NCBI GenBank assembly: GCA_008360975.2
Contig: CM039182.1
Location: 32,165,566 to 32,229,565 of the forward strand
Reading direction: 5' to 3'
Length of the DNA stretch: 64,000 nt
Source: Lichenostomus cassidix
Lineage: Eukaryota; Chordata; Aves; Passeriformes; Meliphagidae
Positions 11,850 to 21,030 of this stretch are shown piece by piece. The position numbers and the translations under genes are program-made. Every line of letters begins with the position of its first letter. Within the stretch, counting starts at the first letter, position 1. Under the pieces are notes generated by a model, which saw nothing but the letters and a program-made list of their open reading frames with translations, had not been told where the DNA came from and made no database searches.

Positions 11850-12500
11850 CCAAGGAATGTTTACACTTCCAAGCAATCAGGAAGCTGTAAAGGCTGTCCT
11901 TTAAGAACAGTAATTAAAGCAAAATGCCCTAGTATCAGGATGCTCGCAGTGAAATCACAAAAGTTAACAGCACTGCAAATCCTGCCAACACCAACTCAAA
12001 TGATCTGAACACTGACTGTCTCTCACATCTAGCTGTGGAGAGCTGTCCCTAGGTACCGGGTACCACCAAACTGAGAAAAAGTTAAAGAGATCGTTTTGCA
12101 GGACAGCTCCTATTGAAAGAAATAGTGCAAAGACTTTTCCAGCTTCTTAGCTTTTAAGAAATGACCCCTGACTTTTTGTGTGTGTGTATTTATTTATGCT
12201 GTTTGCATGCTTATCACACGTGCACAAATGCTGCATCCCAGATCCATTATTGCAAAAGTTTTCAGAGAGTCTCAAAGAAGTGTTGGTCTCCAATACACAA
12301 AGTAGTTCGGTAGCATGATGACAGTGATGAAGCATTAAATCAAGCATTTAAGATTTATATTGCTAAAGCACCCTCTAGTGGGACAGGAGCAGAACAGTTG
12401 GTTTTAGCAGAGAGAGGATAATTGCTCCACGTATTACAGAGCAGCCAAGTAAAAGGCTGGATACTGGTGGGATAGGCAAACACACTGAATCTTTAGTTTG

Positions 12501-12765
12501 CAGAATCCCAGAATCAGTCAGGTTGGAAAAGACCTCCAACATCATCAAGTCCGGTCTTTGACCAATCACCACCACGTCAACAAGACCAAGCCACTAAGTG
12601 CCATATCTAATCATTTCTTGAACACTTCCAGGGATGGAGACTCTACCACCTCCTGGCAAGTCAGTTCCAAAGCTTAATGACCCCTTCCATGAAGATATTC
12701 TTCCTGATGTCCAACCTGCCTCTCTCCTGGTGCAGCTCGTGGCTATGTCTTCTTGCCCTGACAAT
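12501..12765 (-). mobile_element. CR1 LINE, 3' fragment (minus)
   Basis: Reverse-oriented CR1 with its 3' end at the left. It opens with CCCAGAATCAGTCAGGTTGG, the complement of the CR1 3' tail. It continues through CTTGACCAATCACCAC-type 3' UTR sequence, then the ORF2 C-terminus read antisense (CACTTCCAGGGATGGAGACT near 12625). It ends near CTTCTTGCCCTGACAATG. The 3' UTR is the same class as the plus-strand copy at 845-1245: on the minus strand both read VIGQR.D...LE.FSNLTDS. Confidence 0.88.
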
Positions 12766-12850
12766 GTTTAATCAATGCTTCTGCTGTCCATGCAACAGAC
12801 GGGAGTCACAATAATATCTGAAAAGTGGCTGTGTGATTTTATTGCATGTA

Positions 12851-13107
12851 ATCACAGAATAATAGCTTCATTTTATTCAGAGACCTTTGGAGGACATGTC
12901 ATCTAAAGTCCTGCTCAAAGAAGTTTCAGAAAGATCAGGTGGTTTGTGATCATTTCCAGCTGAGTTTGGAATCTCTCCAGAACAGGTGTTGAACAACTGC
13001 TCTTCCCGACATATTCCAGTATTTGACCATCATCATGATGACAAAAAATTTCCTTGTATCTAAACAGAATTTCCCTCGTTGCAACTTCTCTTTATTGCCT
13101 CTCAGCC
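12851..13107 (-). mobile_element. CR1 LINE, second 3' fragment (minus)
   Basis: A second reverse-oriented CR1 begins only about 85 bp after the previous one. It opens with ATCACAGAATAATAGCTTCA (3' tail, antisense) and runs through the 'ccttgtatctaaacagaatt' block near 13052 to TTTATTGCCTCTCAGCC. It is more diverged than its neighbour, and its different 3' UTR indicates a separate insertion rather than one interrupted element. Confidence 0.75.
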
Positions 13108-15637
13108 TACGGCCGGGCACTTCCAAGCATTCCCCATAATTTCACAGGGTTTTTACCATGTCATGATCTTGAAATATTGGAAAAAATATTTGCAGTCACT
13201 GAAAGAGAGAAAACTTTTGGGACAAGGCCTGGCTGAAAGTGAGTTGAGGTTTGTAGTAAAGAATTTCCTCCTTATTCATTTTCAGGGAAAGGACAAATTT
13301 TTAGGTGATTTCTAAAGAAACACAATGACTTCAAGAAAATGACTCATTTTATTTCTCTTTTTAGAGGAAGGAAATGTGAGGTCCTGACTGAGGGTAATCA
13401 GTTGGCTGGAGGTGGGCAGGAGTGGGGACCCCAGAGTGTTCACACAGCTTTGTGGGCAAAAACTTCCCACCAGCAGTATAGTACCTGATGCCTTTAAATA
13501 ATTAATCTTGTTTGGAGGGGAAGGAGATGGGTATGATCAAAGGCAGAAAACATCTGAGCCATGTGAGCTAGGCCTGGAGAGCCAAAAGGTCACCAAAGAG
13601 GGTGGTGGACTCCCAGCTGGTGCTGATCCCTGCTTGTTGCCTGGCCCTATGAGTTACCTGGCTGCAGCAAACAGGCGAAGAGGAGGCAGGATGATCTGGC
13701 CCCTGCATTTGGGGATGCACAGCATAGTCTTGGCTATATTTTTGGTAAGAAGGCAGACCAGCTATGCCATGGCACAACTTTAAAGGCACAGCTCTGTATA
13801 TTTTTAGGAAATCAACAGCATTGTGGTCTGCTGCTTTCTTTCACTTCCCTAAGACCAGGCTTTGAAGCTGCTGATGTCTGGATAGATGTGGATCCCAGGT
13901 GAGCACCTTCTCCAGACCTACCTAGGGCCATGGTGGATGCAGCATCCCCCCTACCCTTCTGCATCTTCATTGTCACACTGTGCATGCCTGCTGCCTCCCC
14001 TGCACTGCCCACAGCCTGCCAGCCTTGGGCAGGATGTTTAGAGGAAAGATTAGGCAAGGAGTAATCATAGTTCTTTCAAACTGGGTGGATAAAATTAGAT
14101 GTGTATAATTAATGGTTAGGTGGCTAAAGGAAAGGAGTTTTGTTTGTGAGTGGTCAGCACCTGCCAACATCCAAACTCATGGCCTCAGTGTTTGTGTGTT
14201 TGCCTTTAGGCACCTCAGCATGAAAACACTCACCCAGGCTGGACACAGGGACTGAGCGTCCCCTGGACTTGGAATCCTTCCTGTGTTTTCCATTTTCACC
14301 TGCCACCACTCACCCTACCGAGCCGTGCATTTCTGTGACCTTGCTTGGCAGGAAAACCAGACTCTCTGCAGGCGGCCAGCTGCCAGGGACATTCATTTTT
14401 TCCAATTAGTGGAAAACAGAGGGTGTTACCTCTACCCATGACTTAAAAACAGCTTCAGAACAGAAACCCATGGAGGACATCCAATATCCTGGTCAACATG
14501 CCACTTTTGAAAGCCAGCAGTCTTCTCTGTGCAACTGAAGACACATGTTTCCCCACACCTTTTGGAAGAACTCAAAAAATGATGGCTTAAAAAAGGTGGG
14601 TGGGGGAGCATGGAGCCCCTGAAGTGTGACTGCCTTTGCCCCTTTTCAAGCAGAAGTAGGGGTGCACTGAATACCTTTTGTACCTGAAATGTTCAGCCTG
14701 GTAGACTCACTGCCCCAAGGAACTGCCCCAGGTGCTCCAACAGCCCAAAGACCTGTGTTCCTGTGCTTACAGATTATGCTAAAAGATGAAAAAGAAAGCA
14801 CATGAAATCATGGTAGACCTCAAGGCACTCAGGAGACTCCATTTTTCTTCTCTGAAGAATTTCAGGAGTCCTTCCCTGGATTTTCCCCTGACTCTAGCTC
14901 TCCCCTTTGGCATCTTTCTGTTACACAATTTGGCTTTTCAGATGTTCCCTTTCAAAGCAGCAGTTTGGAACTGGAATTAAAGAGGGTGGCAAAAATCCTT
15001 AATCAGAGACCTGGCCTTATACATTAGACAAGTACTTATTTTATTTCACTGTTTAATAATATATTTCTTTTCTATAGCTGCAGTGCTGAGGAGGCAGAGC
15101 AGCAGCAGGTAGGACTGTTGTTAATTCTACATATCACTATAAGTTATTAACCTTGAAATGTGTAGAAATGAAATTGCACCTTACTTTAGCGTTTATAGCA
15201 ACATTTGATCAAGCGTGGTTTAAGCCTATATACAATTTCTGACACTAGAGGGAGTACATATTTTATGAAAATTAAAAAACAAGCCTTGTTTTTTGAATAG
15301 AAAATATATCAACGGGGGGAAAGCAAATATATTCAAAGAGAACTTTATTCCCTCACTTCATGGTATACTAAAAAAAAAAAAAAGAAGCTGAGAAGCTGCC
15401 TTATCTAGGTAGGTTATGCAACTGTGTCTGTAAAAGCCAGTGTGGGGCAGATAACCAGCCAGCCTGTTCTCAATTTGTGTGTTTGTGTCTATCGAGTCTG
15501 AACACATGGGCTGAGTAACTAACCCACGGGATAACACACACAGCCATCTCTGCCCACAGGTTTCTATCTCTGGTGCTGCTGTATTCCCACTGTTCCCCAC
15601 AACCACCGCAGTGTCTGAACAGCTATGATCTCTCCAC
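13108..15637. other. Unannotated unique sequence
   Basis: About 2.5 kb, with a GC-richer part at roughly 13380-14700. I see no repeat or gene. The partly overlapping open frames on both strands (13508-13783 and 13568-13789) are typical of chance frames in GC-richer DNA. A 31-bp exon-like segment at 15078-15108 and a CTCF-like motif near 15242-15256 are listed as findings. A 15-A run lies at 15370-15384. Confidence 0.45.
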
Positions 15638-15796
15638 TGTGTTTATCCTCTCAACATGCCTGGGAGGTAGGCAAGAAGTACTATCCTCTTTTATGGCTAG
15701 AAAGGCAGGTACAGAGTGGGTGAAAGATGCACCCACAGCCTGGTGGGGGGCCGTGGCAGAAATTAAGACCATGGCCTGTCTGTGCACCCTCGCTCA
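15638..15796 (+). mobile_element. MIR-type SINE remnant (plus)
   Basis: The order and spacing of blocks match the 3' two-thirds of a MIR SINE. They are TTATCCTCTCAACATGCCTG near 15642, GGGAGGTAGGCAAGAAGTAC at 15662-15681, TATCCTCTTTTATGGCTAGA near 15682, and AGGTACAGAGTGGGTGAAAG near 15707. CACCCACAGCCTGG and then GGCAGAAATTAAGACC follow. MIR normally reads TCCTCACAACA..CC..TGAGGTAGG..CTATTATCCC.., then ..CAGAG.GGTTAAG and CACAGCTAG. The match is strong for so old an element. MIRs are tRNA-derived SINEs mobilised by L2. They spread in early amniotes and are rare and decayed in birds. Confidence 0.72.
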
Positions 15797-17469
15797 GGTT
15801 CCCAATTCATCTCTGGGTACAGCAGGTTGTTAAGATACAAGGTGCCTTTGCCTGGCTGTTTTTCCTGACTACGGGTACAAAGGTTGCCCAGTGAATTCAG
15901 TGTTGTGTTTTTTGTGTAATTGGATAGACGTGTCACCGTGACCCTCTCTGCAGTCCTGGTTAGCAGCAGGTGAGTCAGGCTCAGGCTGACGTGGACACCG
16001 TGCCCTTTGCTGGGTGGTGTGGGGAGAAAGCAGCTCCCTCACTCCTGTGGGGGTGAGAGGCCATACAGCATGGCCCTCACTGCTGCTGGGACAGTGGCTC
16101 TCACACAGGCTGAAGCAGATCATCTTGTCCTCCTACTGAAACAGTCACAAAATTGAGAGGAATATACAAATGCAGTAATTCAGGACAACCTGGATGGTTT
16201 TGCAGCCCAAGCATCTTGATTATCATGTGAGATCAGTCACTCGCAGCATGTGACAGTGTCTATATCCATTACAATGTCATTATCTGATGCAGAGATCTCC
16301 TGAAAGTGTCTTTATCACAGGGAGGATTTCTTTTAAGGTGGAAACAAGGTCAGTTCTGAAAATGCTATCACCTTGTTATCACTGTACATGCCAACAACTT
16401 CTGAGAGTCCCTTCTGAAGTCTTCCACTGAGGCCTCCTTCAGCCCATCTGGCACTGCACTTGTTAAAGCAACAAGTAATTCCAGAAACTCATCCCTTTAG
16501 GGCTTATTAGGCAGTGAAATTGCACTGCTTTTAACAGAAGTTCTAATATCTTTAGCAAAGGATTTGGTTTGTTGGGGACAGATATTCAAGTATAAAACAC
16601 TGTAATGTTTTAGGTGGATCTTACCCCCCACCAATCACAGACACCAAATACTAAGGCCATGGCAATGAAAGGTGGTCTATCACCCTTTGGCCCTCCCACA
16701 AACACACATGCCCAGGCTAAGAGAGCTTAATGAATAAAAACACCAAAATTGATCTTCTTCCCCCTTCTCTATTTCTCCTTCAGAGCTGTCAGTGCTTCCA
16801 TCCTTGCTAACGCTCAGTTCCTCAGACTCCAAGGCTTCCTGAGAAACAAACCTCAGCAGCATTCCACTCCTGGGAAGAACCTTATTTATGCTTAAGATTT
16901 AAGGAGCTGTGTCTCACTCCCACAAATGTTTTCTAGAACCCGGGTAATGATTTGTTACTGAGAAAATGCCCCTTGGGATCCAGAAGAATCCATAAAATGC
17001 AGTGCAGCTGCATTTGAAGATTTCTTTTGTTTGAACACACAAAACTTCCAGAGAGCTTTGTATGCCTAAGAAAGGCAAGATCTAAGCTATGCAGGGGGCA
17101 CCTATTGTTAAGCATCAGGACCTTCCTGTCTGTTTTGCTCAGATATGAAATATTTCTCTTCCTTTCAACTGCTACCCATTGAAAATGCAGTTTCTCACTC
17201 CCGCCTGTGTACATACTCAGAAAGAACAACAACAAAAAATCATAAGTAGGTGATCAAACACAGTATTCAGTGTCTACCCAAACACTAGAGTGTATACAGT
17301 CTATCATCTCCTCACTTATGTCAAAATTTCATGTGAAATAAAAACTACTGCGTGAAGGAAACACTGCAGCCTGGGACCATGAAGGAATTGAGGTGGTTAA
17401 CTCCTCATTAAATTCAGTTTTTTCTGCATCTAAACAACTAAGTCTTGAAACATTTAGCCCTCATCTGTC
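15797..17469. other. Unannotated unique sequence
   Basis: About 1.7 kb with no recognisable repeat or gene. Open frames do not exceed 100 codons and lack domains. Donor-like GCAG/GTGAGTC at 15969 has no good exon partner. Confidence 0.45.
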
Positions 17470-17875
17470 AAATGGGGTTGTTCAGCCTGGAGAAGAGAGG
17501 TCTCTGGGGAGACCTTTTGGCACCTTCCAGTACCTAAAGAGGTCCTACAAGAAAGCGGGAGAAGGACTTTTTACAAGGGTCTGTAGTGAAAGGACAACGG
17601 GGAATGGCTTTAAACCAAGAGTGGATATTAGGAGATTAGACTAGGAGATTAAGAGATTAGATATTAGCAAGAAATTCTTTACTCTGAGGATGGTAAGGCA
17701 CATGAACAGGTTGCCCAGAAAAGTTGTGGATGCCCCATCCCTGGAAGTGACAAAGGTCAGGTTGGATAGGCTTGGAGCAACCTGGTCTGTGAAAGATGCC
17801 ACTGACCATGGCAGGGGGTTTGAAACCAAGAGATCTTTAAGGTCCCTTCTGAACCAAACCATTCTATGATTCAAA
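17470..17875 (+). mobile_element. CR1 LINE, relatively well-preserved 3' fragment (plus)
   Basis: Sense-orientation CR1 of about 400 bp. It has the ORF2 C-terminal region (frame GEGLFTRVCSERTTGNGFKP at about 17558-17617) and the AAGAAATTCTTTACTCTGAG stretch near 17669. GATGCCCCATCCCTGGAAGT near 17730 follows, and the tail ends AACCAAACCATTCTATGATT at about 17871. Between 17626 and 17665 the usual 'AGATTAGATATTAGG' motif has expanded into several AGGAGATTA/GAGATTAG units, which shifts the frame. The conserved 3' end suggests it is among the younger CR1 copies here, though still inactive. Confidence 0.92.
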
Positions 17876-20305
17876 TACGGAAAATATCTCTACATGTTGT
17901 GAGAATAAACTTATCAAAAGATTGTGAGACACTTGGGCCAAAGAGTGTAGGAAGGGGCACAGAAACAAGACCCAGATTCTTGTTAAAAAGAGGGGCAATG
18001 GATGGAGGAAAGAATAAAAACAGAGCAGAGGAATAGAAGGCCTACACTAGTTTTAGAAAAACATTAAGCAAATAAAAGCGTGGGAAGAGCCAAAGCCTCA
18101 GGGACAAAGTGATAAGTTTTTTTGTAAAACTGCATGTACAGAATATCATAATGAAAAATACAGCAGCACTGCCAGGGGACATGGCTTCTTGGGAAGCAGA
18201 GGCTGAGCATCTTGGCAGTAAGGAAATACCACCAGTGTCCCATGTTCATTTTTCAAAGGCAGATATGTTTTGTTTTTACATGAGTTTAGTACCACATAAG
18301 CAGAATTTTGCATGGTTTGATGCATTTTCATATGTGATTAGAAATATATGCATATATTTCATATGTGATAAGAAATATATGCATATATTCCATATGTGAT
18401 TAGAAATATATACAAGTTTGGTGCTCAAGGCTGTGTTACATGCTTGCTGTGCCCATGAAGGCATATTCATAGTCTCTGGCTGGAAATCCCATGTAATACC
18501 ACTGCATCTTCGAGCTTCCCCTTGTTGCAGCAGCATCTCCCAGTGAAGGAGCCCACCTCCCACTTGTACACCTTGACTGACATCTTCCCCTTAGTTATGT
18601 TTAGCTATATGCAAATTCATGTGTCCGTAGATATTGTATCTAGGTATCTTTCTCTCATGGTTCCTGGTTTCATTAATCTCTTCCAAATTCTTATTATGTT
18701 CTGTGCTTAATTCTGCTGATGAAATTGGTATTTTTATTGGCTCAAACTGCACTACATGTGTGCACTGACTTTTAAAAAAATCAATTAACTCAAATGGGGG
18801 GATGTCAGAATGTTCTAGTCTGTACCACAGCTCAAAGAAACCTTCCAGCCCTGCCAGCAGCCTGCAGTGTTAGAACCTGAGTAAATGGAATATTTAACTT
18901 TTATGTTTTTCCCTGGATACATGATAGGGAAAGGATATCAATGATCCAAAGATGTCCAACAGAGACTGATTCCAGGCAGTCATGGCTCTTCTCACCATGA
19001 GAAATGTAAACATTGTGTGCTTTTTAGACTTGTTGCTGAATTTAGTGCTCCCAGGAGTGTTGAACAGTTAGAGCAGTATCGAGTCAGACCCACTGTGGGG
19101 TAACACCAACTCCTTTCCTGGGTCACTGCTAAAGCATTTCTTCTTGGCTAAGGTGCAACATGCCTGCTATCCTGGTTGGCACCCCTTCAGTAGAAGAGTA
19201 CACATAAATTTTTAGTGCTTGGAGCACTTAGCATTTAGATTGAAATAGGAGAAAGCAATTTACCTTTGCCTACCATTGCCACAAGGTAAAACTACACTGA
19301 CCTTGACAGCATCTTTTGTTTGCCTGGAGCACTCAGTTCAGGGGGACATTGGCTGCATGATGAACACAAATTAATAGCCATCATGGTTAAAATGAAACAC
19401 CTGAATGAAAGCTAAGGGAACATCTTTACTTCTAACTGGATTCCTCAAATCAGACTCACAAATCGAACTCAGTATCTGAGAAAACCCTGACTTTGAGATA
19501 AGATCATTTCAGATGAAAAAAATCCTCTTCCTGGTCATGGGCTGCTCTTCATACAGCACCCAGAAGGATTTTTTTGCTCCAGATGCAGAACAGCACAGAT
19601 CTTTTCCTGATATAAATGCAAAATAAGAAAACATATCCAGTGATGTATGGAAATCTGTGTTGTAGAAAGCCAATTTCCAGATAAGAATTTCATTTCCTGT
19701 AGTCAGGAACTACTCAATAGGAAGTGGGGGTGAAAGAAATTGAAAGAATTAAAATAATTGCATTTAGCTACTTTCTTTCTCTCCAGATACCCCATTATCT
19801 AATCTTTTGCATTTCCAATAAGCAGTGATCGGGCACCTAGTTTGTCCCTGGCTGATATTCTGTGGAAGAATTTCAACTAAAAAACAATATAGTGAACCTT
19901 CTACCACAAAGTCTTTAAAAATGTGACTCAGTATGTGTGGCTGTAGAAGTCATTATATTTTTACAGAAAGGGGTAATGAAAACATGTATCTCATGCCTGA
20001 ATTAACCCCCTTATAGGTGGACTTCTGCAGGCAAAAATCAGCCCATCCCAGTTTTTAGCCAAAGACTTTTGCCTGAAAAATGATATTTCTAAGTTGTCCT
20101 TCTGGTATAAGGAACAACAAAAAAAGCCTGAAGCAGGAGCTTCAGGATCTTCACCAGAGAAGAAAAGCGCAAGCAGCATGTAGCCAAGAGAACCATGAAT
20201 GGCAGGATCACTCCTAGTTTCTGTCTTGGTTTGGCAGAACTGGGGTAAGAGCCTGAAGTATGAAGGAGCTCCACCAAGGGAAAAAGCAGGATCACCTCTT
20301 GGAAG
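17876..20305. other. Unannotated sequence with palindromic minisatellite
   Basis: About 2.4 kb lacking interspersed repeats that I recognise. The only structured part is the 31-bp minisatellite at 18329-18412. The remaining sequence, including overlapping open frames on both strands at 18064-18563, gives no protein or RNA signal. Confidence 0.45.
18329..18412. repeat. 31-bp minisatellite with palindromic units
   Basis: Nearly three copies of a 31-bp unit (18329-18359, 18360-18390, then a partial copy to 18412) begin CATATGTGATTAGAAATATA. The first two units each contain AATATATGCATATATT, a perfect 16-bp palindrome, at 18343-18358 and 18374-18389. A degenerate earlier copy may start near 18319. 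CATATG at the unit boundary is also self-complementary. Confidence 0.92.
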
Positions 20306-21030
20306 ATCATAGAATCATTGAGGTTGGAATAGAATATTGATATCGACCATCGACCTGGTGCCACCACCATGCTCATTAATAAATTGTGCTCTCAGGTGCC
20401 ATAGGCACACGTTCTTCAAATGCTGCCGGGGTTGGTGACTCCATCACTTCCTTGGATAGCTTGTTCCAATGATTTACAAACTTTTCCAAGAAAAAAATTT
20501 TCCTGATATCCAATCTAAACTTTCTCTGGCACAACTTGAGGTCATTTTCTCTCATCCTGTCACTTTTACCTGGAGAAGAGGTCAACCCCCACCTGGCTAC
20601 AGCCTCCTTTCAGGTCATTGTAGAGAATGACAAGGTCTAACTTGAGCCTTCTCCAGCCATTCCCAATAAGACGTGTGCTCCAGACCCTTCTCCAGCTCCG
20701 TTGCCCTTCTCTGGACTCACTCCAGCACCTCAATGTCTTTCTTGCAGTGAAGGGTCTGAAACTGGGCACAGGATTCAAGGTGTGGCCTCACCAGTGCTGA
20801 GCACGGGGGGACAATCACTGCCCTAATCCTGCTGGCCACATTGTTGCTAATACAGGCCAGGCTGCCATTGGCCTTTTTGGCCACCTGGGCACACTCCTGG
20901 CTCTTTTTCAGCTGTTGTCAACCAGCATCTCCAGGTGTTTTCTGCCAGGCAGCTTTCCAGCCACTCTGCCCCAGCCTGTAGCACTGCTTGGGGCTGTGGT
21001 GACTCAAGTGCAGGACTTGGCACTTTGAGA
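20306..21030 (-). mobile_element. CR1 LINE, 0.7-kb 3' fragment (minus)
   Basis: Reverse-oriented CR1 with its 3' end at the left (ATCATAGAATCATTGAGGTT at 20306) and truncated at its 5' side near 21030. Two minus-strand frames preserve the ORF2 C-terminus: one ends [20 protein letters not shown] (stop near 20570), and the next, shifted by one frame, contains [20 protein letters not shown] (about 20480-20540). This frame change shows at least one indel. The rest (CTTCTCTGGACTCACTCCAG near 20706 and AAACTGGGCACAGGATTCAA near 20758) is standard CR1 reverse-transcriptase 3' sequence, antisense. It is not functional. Confidence 0.93.

Larger units (their letters stand above)
10331..12500. other. 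Unannotated sequence with microsatellite and short duplication
   Basis: The first 500 bp may be a very decayed continuation of the ancient CR1. It holds a 165-codon plus-strand open frame (10358-10855), which would be antisense to the element and shows no domain; I do not call it a gene. The rest is unique apart from the dinucleotide repeat at 11109-11207 and the 49-bp-period duplication at 11773-11849. A CTCF-like motif is at 12366-12381. Confidence 0.45.
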
